Source: Coenobita brevimanus (lineage: Eukaryota > Arthropoda > Malacostraca > Decapoda > Coenobitidae). Taken from it: 64,000 bases of DNA. A program made the translations under genes and the position numbers. Below, in pieces: positions 42,036-53,345 of this stretch (position 1 is its first letter; every line of letters begins with the position of its first letter). The notes under the pieces were generated by a model. It worked only from the letters and a program-made list of their open reading frames with translations, was not told the origin of the DNA and made no database searches. The stretch spans positions 14,104,431 to 14,168,430 of the forward strand of contig CM064670.1 in assembly GCA_032717465.1 (NCBI GenBank), written 5' to 3'.

Positions 42036-42589
42036 ACCACCTACCACTACACCACCCACAGCCTTTAAACACGTAGACTCTAATGTCTGGTGATGTTCTA
42101 CAGAACTACTGTATGAACAGTTTGTGTGCAATCATGTAGTCAAACTATGGCTGTGAGGAGCCTTTTGTGACAGGTTTCATTATTCCCAAAACTTCAAAAT
42201 TCACAGGTGTGTCTACTCCCTAAAACCTGTGAAAAATGATGGATTACAACTTTTTCAATAAATTTGTACTGAAAACTGGGGGAGGTTGAGAAATGAGCTT
42301 TACAAGCAGCAATGAAACTGTAATGGGCAGTTTTTCTTTCATTTGGACTTGACAGCAAAAATGAACATAAAAAGTGATTTATTGCAAGAACTTAGTGTAC
42401 AAAAACCCTTTCTTGTCTTTCTTACATACTGCATTTATACTCCTCTGTTCATCAGCTAATTCTTAATTGCCTGATTAACAGCACAGAGGCCTGAGGTTTG
42501 GTTATTCATATACAGTATTCATAAGTCACTTGGCCCTGTTATTATCCCCCCCCTCCTATTTTTTTTTAGTACAGTCCTTTACTATCATG

Positions 42590-42830
42590 AAGTGGTGGTA
42601 TGTGGTGGCTATCACCATCCACTCGCTTTAGGCACCGCTGCCTACTTCTTCCTCACCTATATCATTCTATCTCTCTGTCTGCCCTCCTCTCTTCATACTC
42701 CTTCCTTTCTTTCCTGCCTCTTTTTATTGCTCTTCTTTCCATTTCAGGTGGCTCTGCATTTAGTGATGTGCATAATGGTTTCTGTAATCCTGGCAACCAT
42801 TTACAATGCTGGGTGGTAACCATATAACAA
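42590..42830 (+). repeat. Interspersed repeat R1, partial copy
   Basis: The first half of the R1 repeat in plus orientation. Together with the inverted copy at 41750-42035 it forms an imperfect inverted pair 0.55 kb apart. Confidence 0.6.
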
Positions 42831-43659
42831 GACAACTGGGTGAAGTGAAGCCTGCTATGGAGCCCTTGCTAAGTGGGTGGAGAGACGCAAATGCGAAGTC
42901 CATCCAGAAAACAATCCTTCACACTTTTCCCTGCATCTCACTGTCACGAGGCATTGTATACCACAATGGAACATCAGTTCACTGCACAAGACAGCCCTGC
43001 TGGGCAGTTGCTTGTCTGCAGTTGATGGGTCTGCTCAGTCAAACAGACTGGGGATGATCAACAACAACTATAATGATGTGCTGCAATTAATTAGTTTATT
43101 CTTGGTACTTTCTGACACTCTTATCTAGCATGGGAAAAGCCTTTCACACTAACAGCGATAAAGGGGCTCTATCAAACTAATTTTAACTGCCTGGTCATAG
43201 AATAGTTAGTCATTTTATTAAGAAGATAAACTGTTTTCTAACTACCTCCAGATGACTTTATATTCAAGAAAGACCTATCATAGTGTATGGCACGAGTGAT
43301 GGTTATAGCCGACCCCTACAATTCAGAAAATCTATCCACGCTGAATAAAATCACTGTGAAACAGTCACAAGTCGGTAAAACATACCAGTACAACATGACT
43401 AAAAGGGTTAAAACAGAACTGACATTATACTTAATGAGGTTATCTCTTGACTCCACTTCTCCCCAACTTCTCCTCCCCTTTCTTCCCTTCCCCCTCCTCA
43501 TCCCTTCCTGCACTCTTCCGTCCACACCATTTTATATATATACAGTAATTCCTCAATTATCCAACACAATAGAGCCAAAGGAATATCTGGATAGGGACAA
43601 AGTTTGGATACAGTGCAATATTCTAGACTGTACCCATAACCTACGTATACCTCACCCTG

Positions 43660-43960
43660 TACCCAAATATGTGCACAGTACCCCTCCTAATTTTGGCAGA
43701 GTTCTGTGGTCTTTTGACTGTTTTTATACATCAAAATACACATTGCAATATGCAATATAATCCTAAACACTAAGAAAGCAATGCATAAACAACAACAAAA
43801 AAACAAAAACCCTACCTATATGCACAGTATCCCTTCTAATTTTGGCAGTGTTCTGAGGTCTTTCGGCTGTTTTTAGACATCAAAACACACTTTCGCAATA
43901 TGCAATAATATCCTAAACACTAAGAAAACAATGCACAAGCAACAAAAAGTACTAAAAAAA
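43660..43960. repeat. Subterminal repeat pair of the Tigger element
   Basis: Two units of about 150 bp, each with 'ctaattttggcag', 'gttct(g)', 'gctgtttttagacatcaaaa' and 'cctaaacactaagaaa' blocks. Related units occur inverted at 49590-50080. Confidence 0.7.
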
Positions 43961-44204
43961 AAATACAGTACAATACTTACCACACAATGAATGGCAGACA
44001 GGCATCGTAACCCACAAGGCTTCAGCGGGTCTGCAGATATCCCATGGGGTCTAGTGGCTAGCACGGCCATTTAGCAAAGATCAAAAGAACTCCTCCTCCA
44101 TCTGTTGAGGCTGGCCAATGAGCGGGGACATGTGGCGAGGTGATGGAGCCCTACTCACCTCAGGACTCTCTGAAGACAGCCGCAAGATCACGGCTAACTC
44201 TGAC

Positions 44205-45888
44205 TCAACGGCTGTCATTGTGCTTGGGTGTGGGTCCAAGAGTGAAGACTGGGGTCAAGGGTGGTGGTGGTGAAATGGGGCTGGCACTTATGGGGGTGGC
44301 AGGCTTGAAGAAGGAGTCAATCTTCGTTTGACAATAGGTGCAACGATTCTGTTGGAGGATAACGTCCCTGATTGCCCGCAAATCCATCGCCAGCTTGAGT
44401 GTCGCAATGAGGGTGCTCGCCATATACAAGAACCTACTCAATGCCGGCCCATAGCGCACCAAGACAAGAGAGTGATGGAGTGGCAGGGTGGCCAGAGTCA
44501 AGGTCCATCCTCATCGCTTTACACTGTTGGCCCTGCAGAGACAGCAGCAGCGTTCTCATCAGACAATGTCTGATAACCTGGATCGCCATCATTGTCATCC
44601 AATCAATCCCTCACGTCATCAACACCTACATCCTCGCCTGCATTTTGAAACCGAAGGTGGAAATCGTCCACGTCAAGTCCATCAAAGCTGTGCATGGCCT
44701 CGCATCCCTGCAGGAGATGAGACCAACCACTTTCCAAGGTTTTGATGGAGACTTCCTTCAAAGCACTGGCCCATTTGCACAGCGCAGACTCCCCACATGT
44801 GCCAACCCCTTCTTCGTCTTCAAGCACCACCATCACTGCATCGAGGAACCTCCGATGGTACAGTCTCCTGGCTGCCATGATAACACCGTGGTTCTCTGGC
44901 TGAATGGGAGCAATCGTATTAGGTGGCAGAAATATGCATCTAATATGGCTGTCATCAGCAACCGAATCCTTCTCCAATGCATGGGCAGGGGCACTGTCGA
45001 GAATCAGGAGAGCCTTCACCTGGCCACATGGGATACCAAGTTCCTCAGTTTGATAATGATAACCTCCTTGACAGAGTGTCTGTGGAAACAATCTCTGATG
45101 ATCTTTGTGTTAAACCATGACTTCATAGAGTGGTACCACCCGACGGGCAGGCTATCCATCAACCCACTGAGCGAACGTCGCTGTTTTGCACGTCCAACAA
45201 CGACGGACTTGAGGTGGTGCATCCCGTTAGCATTGGCACAGCACAACACTGAGACACAGTGTTTGGACAACTTTCGACCAGTCATACTCTTCTCCATCTC
45301 TTCTGCCAGAGTGTTGGTGGGCAACAAGCAGTAGAACAGGCCACTTTCGTCAGCAATGTACACTTGACCGAGAACAAGGGCCTCCTTCTCGATCAGGAGA
45401 TGCATTTTCTGGCGAAATGGCTCAATATCGTCCACTTCCGCATCCAAAGCCTCGCCATGTGTCTTACAGCCAGTGAGTCCATGCAGAAGTTTGAACCAAA
45501 GGAGCCAACCCTCGGATGCCTTGAAGTTGTGCATATTGTGCAGGTGTGCAAACTTCTCAGCTGCAGCCTTCAACTCAGTCCCATGTACAAGCACGCCCAC
45601 GCCTTGTTGCTGGCGGAACCAAAGCAAAGTCAACTATTTGATGCTGACGTGGCAGGGCAGGAACATCACCTCCTGGTCACCTTTGCGAGTGGTATTGCCG
45701 TGGTCCTGCCCATACTGAGTCAGCTTGTCCTGTGATTTCTTGATATCAAACAAGGTTGAACGGGCCAAGTCATATTCACGCAGAATGCATGAAGTTTGCC
45801 AGCCCGTGTCAACCTTGCCCAATATCTCACGCTTCTTCTCCTGAGTCAAAACCCTCCTCTTGCATTTCTTGGCTGGTGGTGGGACCAT
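44205..45888 (-). pseudogene. Tigger/pogo transposase, inactivated
   Basis: From the probable start at 45888 (MVPPPAKKCKRRVLTQEKKR) the frame holds a CENP-B N-terminal helix-turn-helix (ILREYDLARSTLFDIKKS). After one in-frame stop (45636-45634) come a CENPB/Tc5-type domain and the start of the DDE domain: IADESGLFYCLLPTNTLA with the first Asp. A shift near 45040 leads to LLILDSAPAH (second Asp) and LPPNTIAPIQPENHGV, where the third acid, normally Asp in QP.D.GV, is Asn. The C-terminal TKIDSFFKP tail lies in a third piece (44205-44501). The stop, frameshifts and lost catalytic residue make it dead. Confidence 0.85.
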
Positions 45889-46308
45889 TATCACACACAC
45901 AAGAACACCACAGAGGAAGACTGAGGATTGCAGAAGGTAGGGCACCACAACAAACACAACAATGGAAGCTGCCTTTGTTCTACCTCGGCCAAGCACATCC
46001 ACGTGCGGAGAGACAAAGGCGGAAACTAAGAGGTGGTATCGCTGGGGAGCGTATGGAGTTGCCATTTCTCTCTCCATGCTTGGCTATGAGCATGCAAGCA
46101 AAAAGCAGCACACTGACCTCCGAGCAAAAGGGTCCTTTTTGCTCACCCAGGCAAATGTTGCAAAATGGCGGAAACATTGGGCCCGGTACACCATGGGCCT
46201 AAGGAGTGGCTGAGTAATCCAGACGTCAATGTGACTGTGATCATTTGGTAAGGAAGCGGATGGCTGTGCGTGGCCGGGAGTTTCTGACTAATCTAGGCAG
46301 CCGGGGGA

Positions 46309-46640
46309 CTTTGACCACTCGGTTGGGAGCCTGACAGCCATTTTCGCTCAGCTTATGGGCTAAGATCTTTATTCCTCGCATACTGCCGGCATGTTATGAG
46401 TGATCGGGGGTTGGGGGTGACTTTGACCATTTGGTTTGGAGTCTGACGGCCATTTTCGCTCAGCTTGTGGGTTATGATCTGTTTTCCTCGTGCGCTGCCA
46501 GTTTGTTACTGGCGATCAGAGGGGCTGAGGGACTTTGACCATTTGGTAGGGAGCCAGATAGCCTTGTTCGCTCTGCTTGTGGGTTACAGTCTATTACCCA
46601 CGCATGGACAGAGAGACAGGTGAGCCACCCAACAGACTTT
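46309..46640. repeat. 112-bp subterminal tandem repeat of the Tigger element
   Basis: 'ctttgacca' plus 'ggttggagcctgacggccat'-type units start at 46309, 46421 and 46533, exactly 112 bp apart, with about 80% similarity by eye. A worn earlier unit may start near 46230. Confidence 0.75.
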
Positions 46641-46797
46641 TCTGGCTTTGTATGCCGGCCAGCTGCTGATGCCGGAAATTTTATGTATGGGTATGGACAA
46701 ATAAATCCAGATACAGACCTAACAGAGCCAAGGCCTAGCATCCGCATATGAAGCATGACCAGACACAAAGCGTTCAGATAATTGAAGGATTACTATA

Positions 46798-47230
46798 CGG
46801 CAAAACCTCAATATAACGGACTTCAATAGTCCGGAATTCGCTTTTATCGGACTCTTGGAGCTACCAGACTAAATTCCTATATATCGGAAAAAGACCGATA
46901 ATGCCAGATGCAGTGTGGACTGCCTGACCACTTCAGCTATGTTCACCACAATAAGGTAAATAAAAGACATGTTTATTAGTGTATAGTACAATATTATTAT
47001 ATATATTATGCCATCTGATTAATGCAGTGAAGTTATAATACAATACAGTACCACAATGGTAGTCAAAACAGTTTAAAATCTGTTCATGCAATCCGGACTA
47101 ATGTCTGATATTTCAGAAAAAGTCCGGATTACTCGTAGCAGGGGGAAGTCCGGATGTCGCTTTTATCGGAATTTTGTATTTTTCGGAATGGTTTGGGCCC
47201 CAATTAGTCCATTATAGTGAGGTCTTACTG
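46798..47230. mobile_element. Tigger/pogo-like MITE, copy 2 (uninterrupted)
   Basis: 433 bp from CGGCAAAACCTC to GGTCTTACTG; the same family as 3230-3973. It abuts the large Tigger element, sharing one TA dinucleotide (46796-46797). Confidence 0.75.
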
Positions 47231-47243
47231 TGTATGTATATAA

Positions 47244-47250
<7 letters not shown>

Positions 47251-47295
<45 letters not shown>
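47251..47295. repeat. (TA)n microsatellite, left
   Basis: A TA array ending in the TA that flanks the MITE at 47296. Confidence 0.9.
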
Positions 47296-48137
47296 CAGTA
47301 GAACCTCTCTCATTCGGACTATATGGGGGGAAGGGTTGTCCGAATTAGCAGATTGTCCGGACCATCAGGGTAATCTCCAGTTCATACCAAAAACTATCTA
47401 CATATGGTATGTTTGTTAATTAATAACATATGTGGCATACGTCAACCTTAAGTAACTGCAAAAGATGAAAGGATACTAAAATAACCAAGCTAATCATGTA
47501 CGACAGTTTTGTATTGCATAATTTACAGGTAAGGCCATGACAAGAAACTAGCCTACATTTTAAATTGTAGTAAGTGACTAAGGCCCGTGTAGGCAAAAAA
47601 ATAAATTATTTAGCTAACTGTAATATTTGGAATAAAAATAAAACTTATGTAGGCAAAAAATACATTGTTATCTTTGGCATATTGATAACGCCCATATGGG
47701 CAAGAAGCTAATGTTTGATGTACAAGTAAAGCACATTTAAGTACAAAAAATAACCTACAGTAATCACTAAACACTGCAGAATATTCTGACCCATTTTTGT
47801 GTAAGCAAACTCCTCCTTTTAACACCTTTATTCATTGCAGAAGCTACACTTGCATTAAGGGGCATGGTAAGGAGGATTAACTTTTGAAATACAGTGTAAA
47901 AATATAAATGGTTGGTGAACTAGTTGATGGAACGAATGCTAGCGTGTGTTTAAACAGGCGCCCATGTTGCGACCTAGCGTTATCCGAGACTAAACGAATG
48001 ACGATCGCTTTCCGCGCTGATACCGAAAATGACTTTAGAATTACTTTCAACATATTTTTGGAGCTTATTATTTTTAAATTTTGTCCGAATTAACAGAAGT
48101 CCGGATTAAAGGGGTCCAGATCAAAGAGGTTCTACTT
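47296..48137. mobile_element. Tigger-type MITE, left arm of the giant inverted repeat
   Basis: 842 bp starting CAGTAGAACCTCTCTCATTC and ending GAGGTTCTACT. Internal sequence includes 'gtccgaattagcagattgtc' near the left and 'gtccgaattaacagaagtcc' near the right. A 71-codon frame in it (47610-47825, minus) recurs in the right arm with few changes, which reflects recent duplication rather than a gene. Confidence 0.8.
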
Positions 48138-48142
48138 ATATA

Positions 48143-48980
48143 CAGTAGAACCTTTTGGTCCGGACCCCTTTAATCCGGACTTCTGTTAATTCGGACAAAA
48201 TTTAAAAATAATAAACTCCAAAAATATGTTGAAAGTAATTCTAAAGTCATATTCAGTATCGGCGCGGAAAGTGATCGTCATTCGTTTAGTCTCGGATCAC
48301 GCTAGGTCTCAACATGGGTGCCTGTTTAAACACACACTAGCATTCGTTCCATCAACTAGTTCACCAACCACTAATATTTTTACGCTGTATTTCAAAAGTT
48401 AATCCTCCTTACCATGCCCCTTAATGCAAGTGTAGCTTCTGCAATGAATAAAGGTGTTAAAAGGAGGAGTTTGCTTACACAAAAATGGGTCAGAATATTC
48501 TGCAGTGTTTAATGACTACTGTAGGTTATTTTTTGTACTTAAATGTGCTTTACTTGTACATCAAACATTAGCTTCTTGCCCATATGGGCATTATCAATAT
48601 GCCAAAGATGACAATGTATTTTTTGCCTACATAAGTTTTATTTTTATTCCAAATATTACAGTTAGCTAAATAATTTATTTTTTTGCCTGCACGGGCCTTA
48701 GTCACTTACTACAATTTAAAATGTAGGCTAGTTTCTTGTCATGGCCTTACCTGTAAATTATGCAATACAAAACTATCGTACATGATTAGTTTGGTTATTT
48801 TAGTATCCTTTCATCTTTTGCAGTTACATAGGGTTGACATATGCAACATATGTTAATAATTAACAAACATACCATATTTAGATAGTTTTTGGTATGAACT
48901 GGAGATTACCCTGATGGTCCGGACAATCTGCTAATTCGGACAACCCTTCCCCCCATATAGTCCGAATGAGAGAGGTTCTA

Positions 48981-48983
<3 letters not shown>
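48143..48983. mobile_element. Tigger-type MITE, right arm of the giant inverted repeat
   Basis: 841 bp, the inverse of 47296-48137 with only scattered differences, starting five bases after it. It is followed by another TA array. Confidence 0.8.

Positions 48984-49029
<46 letters not shown>
48984..49029. repeat. (TA)n microsatellite, right
   Basis: A TA array mirroring the left one across the inverted pair. Confidence 0.9.
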
Positions 49030-49032
<3 letters not shown>

Positions 49033-50187
49033 TACAGGTATACCTCAGATTAACGATGCAATTGGTTAAGTAAAACCCATCGTGACAGAGGGGTGAAAAT
49101 CCTGCCCACAGCCTCGCTTCTCCCCTCCTCTCCCCTCCTCCCATCCCTCCACCATACCTTCCTGGCTCCCCCCCCTCACCCTCATTCCCTCCCCTCCTTC
49201 GAGCTGATAGCACTGAATCGTGAATTTTAAAGTCTTTTGTGATTTATTCAAATACTATTGGTTGTATCGAACTTCTGGAGTGATCACAAGAAAGCTCATG
49301 AAATTCTGTATCTCGACATGTGCTTAACTCTTGGAAGCTGCTGACAAAATTTTGCACTGGGATGGTGGGAAGTCATGAAGGTAAGTTTTACTCTTGAACA
49401 TTATTTATTCTCATTGCATTTCTATACTTTTACTCAACAGTTTTCTGTGTCTGTATTAGCTTATCTTATAGTATAAACACCGGCAAAGATGATAATATAC
49501 CATTTACACCAACTTAACCAATATCCAGTGGCATATTTGACCATGGAATTTTTCTGTGGCCCAGGAGCAGCTATCACTGGTGTCAGATAACTAATTTTCC
49601 AACCGTCCTGAGGTTTTTGGATGTTTGTTGTTTATGCATTGTTTCCCTGATGTTTGGCATTAATACGGATAATCCTATGTGTGTTTTAATGTCTAAATAT
49701 GGCAGACTGACCTGAAAACAGTGCCAAAATTAGGAGGGGTACTGTACATTCAGTAGTGTATAAGTAAGGTGTGTTTTGGTTTTCATTTTTTTTTTTTTTT
49801 TATAGTTTTCTTGGTGTTTAGCATTACTTTGGATATTCATGTGAGTTTTGATGTCTAAATATCGCAGAATGACCAGAAAACACTGCTAAAATTAGAATGG
49901 GTACTGTACATACAGTAGTTATAGGAAGGGTGTTTTTTGGTTTTCAGTGTTTTTTCGGCATGGTTTTCTTGATGTTAAAAATAATTTTCGATATTTCTAC
50001 GAGTGTTTTTATGTCTAAATATGCCTGAATGACCAGAAAACACTGTCAATGTAAGCAGAGGTACTGTACAAATAGGTTAGGTAAAGGCAGGGTTTGGGTA
50101 TAGTAGGGGTGATATTGTTCATTATCTAGACACTGCCACTACCCGGATATGCCTTTGGCTCTATTACGTCGAATAACTGAAGGGTAC
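49030..50187. mobile_element. Tigger-related element with tandem subterminal units
   Basis: The right end (the inverse of CAGTACCCTTCAGTTATTC plus a 'taatagagccaaagg' block) matches the left terminus of the 43543 Tigger. A left end beginning CAGTACAGGTATACC near 49031 is plausible. Inside, three units share 'tgtctaaatat.gc(a/c)ga.tgacc.gaaaaca' at about 49690, 49852 and 50014, roughly 162 bp apart. No transposase is present. Confidence 0.55.
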
Positions 50188-50569
50188 TGTAATGTATACA
50201 TGTATATATACATACTGGCTATATCTCTATTTATATCTTAGGCCCAGTCAGTCTAAACTATTGTGTGGTATCTTCTCAATAACCAACCCTTCCATAAAAA
50301 CCCACACACCGATTTCCGATGCATCGATAACCAACAATTCGCTAAGATCGAACAAAAGAAAAGAGGAACATTCCCACAATCTGAACAATCTGAACTGCCG
50401 TCACCTGGCTAGTCCAACATCCCGCCACTCCCTAGGTTTGAAATGTACACGTCCAAACCACCGCCATGCCTACAGCTGAGCGGCTCCACACTCCCTGGGA
50501 ACAGCCTAGCAGGAAAATGTTCTTTTGGTACATAGGCTTTTTGTTTGTCATCAATAAATTGCCATAACG

Positions 50570-50880
50570 AGAAAGAGAGAGAAAGAGAGAGAGAGAGTGA
50601 GGGAGACAGGGTGGAGATAGGGGGTAGTAGGGAACTTTGGCTTTTTTATCTCCCTCCCTGTCCCCCCACCCTCCCCCATTCCTACTCATCTCCCTCCCCA
50701 TCCCCCTGCCCTTCCCTTTCCCCTCCCTCCCTCACCCCCACTTGTCTCCCTCCCCACCCTCCCCCACCCCTGCATGGTTCTCTCCCTATCCCCTCCCCCT
50801 CCCCCACCCCTGCTTGTCTCCCTCGTCCCTATTCCCCTGCCCTTCCCCACCCCCCACGTAGCTCGCTGCCTCTCAGTTGC
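50570..50880. repeat. (GA)n run followed by CCCTCC-rich tract
   Basis: A GA-rich stretch to about 50600, then about 240 bases of pyrimidine-rich 'ccctcccc' variants. The long open frames here come from composition only. Confidence 0.8.
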
Positions 50881-51242
50881 CCTCTCACCGCCTCACCTTC
50901 TTGCATGTGATGTTTGCTGTCCCATTTTTTTAACAATAGTACATTATTGTTTATAAGGTTACTAACATTGCCTATGGTGTTTCTGTATCAGTCTCTATTG
51001 ACTGAATAAGGTATATGAGAGTTTGGGTTTGGGCCTGGAATGCATCTCTGGCATTTCTTCAGTATCTTATGGGAAAAATTGCTTTGATATCCAACATGCT
51101 CACTGACCAAACACTCCCACTGGTACACAACGCTGCCATAAATCAGGGTATGGGTGTAAAAGTATAATTCTGCTTACACTGTTGATGGAGCAAAAATGAA
51201 CTCAATGATGAATGGATATACTGTATGGTACTTCTTTCATAC

Positions 51243-51423
51243 CTGTTAGAGTTTTTGTCTGCATGAGGCGATTTGCCTTGATGGGGACAAAGAGACGTTT
51301 GCGACCACCTCTCTTGCGGCGATGAATGATCCTGGCTGACCCTGACACACCACGAATTCCCCTGTTAAGTGAGATCCTGCCTCGCCCTCGAACACCCGTT
51401 GACTGAGTTCCTTGTAGGCCCAT
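51243..51423 (-). CDS. Internal exon of the SAM-domain gene (Sfmbt-like)
   Basis: A minus-strand exon of 181 bases with acceptor CACAATTAG (AG at 51425-51424) and donor CAG|GTATGA. It encodes about 60 residues rich in Arg and Gly: GVRGRGRISLNRG, then a basic HRRKRGGRKRLFVPIKAN patch. It ends one base into a codon, exactly matching the two leading bases of the 40860-41476 exon (phase 1). The basic stretch could be a nuclear-localisation or nucleic-acid-binding linker between the MBT repeats and the SAM domain. Upstream exons were not found in the window. Confidence 0.6.
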
Positions 51424-52219
51424 CTAATTGTGCAGAAACTGCCATGAATTATCTATGGAAAATATGTACTGCAGTACACTAGTGTCCTCACCAAATCTCT
51501 TCCAACTAGTGATGTCTTTTTGTAGTTTGTTCCTGCTTTTTACATATGATTTTATTCAATGGGAAAGGCCCCTCATGTTTAACAGATTAATGAAAACTAA
51601 ATCTAAGCACATCAGTTCTAAATATCTCTCCTAAGATGAGATTAAAAATTTGTAGATAGTGAGAAAAAACTGAAAGTTGTAGAGTTTTTATATCATACTC
51701 TTTTTACTCTAAACTGCCCTAAAATTCTGATCTCTCCATCTTGATTGCAGAGTTGAAGCAATAGATTATCACTGGAATATGATGCTTGTCATGAAGAAGT
51801 GTTACGGAAAGGATGTGGAACTGTAGTATTGTCTTTTTCTGTCTTTGAACTGCATGATATACACTTCAAATGAACGAAAACCTGGACCAGGTTAAGGTAA
51901 ATCGTCTAGAGTGAAAAATCTGTATGAAGAGATGAATGTCTGAGTGAGTGGTTCAGTATCAGTGTCGCAGTGAGTATTGTATATAATCTGCATAAGAAAA
52001 GGTTAATAGAAAAGTTAAAACTCAAATTGCAGAAAGAGGGGTAGGTATCGTGATTAATAACGAAGGGTGGAGCACCTATGACCTGATGCATGCTGATGCA
52101 GCTGGAGTGCTTGCTATGGCAAAAAGGATCTCTGAAACTTGGTTATGGGCTTTGTGAATGTCTGTGAGTAGCGTGCACTGAAAGTAAAGTTTTTAAATAA
52201 GAGTAAATGAAAGCTGGTG
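51424..52219. other. No further feature seen
   Basis: Probably the next upstream intron of the SAM-domain gene. I find no exon, RNA or recognisable repeat. Confidence 0.4.
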
Positions 52220-52700
52220 GTAGATGGGGGCACTCACCATCCACTCACTCGATGTAGTGCTGCTCTCAGGTGGCTGCCCATTCCTCTCTTCCTTCCGTCT
52301 TTCCTACCTTCCTCTTATGTTGTTCTTTCCCTCATTCTTTCCTCTTCCTTCTGTCTACGGGTGACTCTACACTGAGTGACAAGCCAAATGATTTCCCGTA
52401 CACAAGCAAACCATTTACCACATGACCAAACTGTGGTGCCAGGTGGTTTAGTGGGTAATTAAGGCACTCCAACTGGATTCAGCCTGTGTCGGCTCATATT
52501 CAAGGAGTGGTTGAGGTTTACTGCTCACATAATGCCACTCAGGGATGAGTGTGGCTGGTCACTCTCATCTTAAATGTCAGGACCAACTTGGCTAGCCCTG
52601 GGCTCCTACACTCCTCATGGGGCAACACTGAATTAGATAATGAATGAATGGCTGAATGAAAAAATGAAAGAATGGCTGAATGAAAAAATGAAAGAATGAC
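52220..52700 (+). repeat. Interspersed repeat R1, SINE-like, with GAATGAA tail
   Basis: The first part starts 'gtgggggcactcaccatccactcact', a pyrimidine-rich middle follows, then 'ggtgactctacactgagtga'. The second part has an A-box-like TGGTTTAGTGGGTAATTAAGG and ends in (gaatgaat)-type repeats. Another long copy is at 60115-60615. A tRNA-like head in the middle suggests a SINE joined to another repeat; no B box is convincing. Confidence 0.5.
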
Positions 52701-53240
52701 TGAATGAAAAAATGAAACTGATGGTTCTTGGGAGAAATGGTGACTTTCAGTTTAACGTGCTGATGGATGGAGACACGAAATAATAATTCAGTTTATCATA
52801 AGTACTACAGCACAGTAACAGATAACAGAAGAAATGGTGCAAAGAAAGTGGAGAGTGTAGTGACTTAAAGAGGAAAAGTGGTTGGTGATATAAAGGCCTT
52901 GACACTAAGCACAGGTCTTAATATAAAGGCAGAAAGAAGATTGTATGAGGGTAAAACAGTGCTCATATTAACATCTGAAATGGTATGAGAACAGACATCA
53001 GGAGTAAGAGCAGTAGAAATAGGATTATGGAGACATGTGGACTGAACACATTTTGTACATAGTATATAAAACAATGTGATTTGTGAAACAGATTGGGTAA
53101 GTATGTTGATATTAGGGTTAACTGGAGTGTGCTTAGCTGGTACAGTCATATGGTGAGAACTGATAAAGACTGGATGGTGAAAGGGGAACATTTGTCGGCG
53201 AGTGTGAAGACAAAAGGAGGCACAGTACAGTAAACCGAGA

Positions 53241-53345
53241 TGACAATACTGTATGTTAGTATACTAAAACTGTAGTGATAATACTGTATGTTAGTATACT
53301 AAAACTGTAGTGATAATACTGTATGTTAGTATACTAAAACTGTAG
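53241..53345. repeat. 35-bp tandem repeat, three units
   Basis: Units 'tga(c/t)aatactgtatgttagt' followed by 'atactaaaactgtag' start at 53241, 53276 and 53311. Confidence 0.9.

Larger units (their letters stand above)
41565..42247. mobile_element. Tigger-type MITE candidate with insertions
   Basis: The left end CAGTCATCCCTCATTACTTG roughly mirrors the right end, 'cctgtgaaaaatgatggatt'. Both are typical of Tigger-related MITEs. Inside lie a short RTE-like LINE 3' tail (about 41683-41727) and an inverted copy of the 42590/52220/60115 repeat. The boundaries are approximate. Confidence 0.4.
43543..46795 (-). mobile_element. Tigger/pogo element, 3.25 kb
   Basis: The termini are CAGTAATTCCTCAATTATC (43543) and the inverse of TAGTAATCCTTCAATTATC (ending 46795), flanked by TA. 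It carries a pogo-type transposase relic and two sets of subterminal tandem repeats (43660-43960 and 46309-46640). Its right TA is shared with the next MITE, which starts at 46798. Confidence 0.8.
41477..51242 (-). other. 9.77-kb intron of the SAM-domain gene
   Basis: Donor GTATGA on the minus strand (51242 downward) and acceptor CTTTCTTTCAG at 41477 bound it. The phase is 1 on both sides. It contains a Tigger element with transposase relic, at least four further Tigger-type MITEs and TA microsatellites; no other gene was found in it. It is inferred from sequence signals only. Confidence 0.6.

Noticed and set aside
44441..45334. 297-codon plus-strand ORF
   Set aside because: Antisense of the Tigger transposase relic, which has clear DDE and CENP-B motifs on the minus strand.
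47610..47825. 71-codon ORF conserved in 48454-48669
   Set aside because: Both lie in the two arms of the recent inverted MITE pair; conservation reflects duplication.
50545..50910. Pro/Ser/Leu-rich ORFs
   Set aside because: Compositional effect of a CCCTCC tract.
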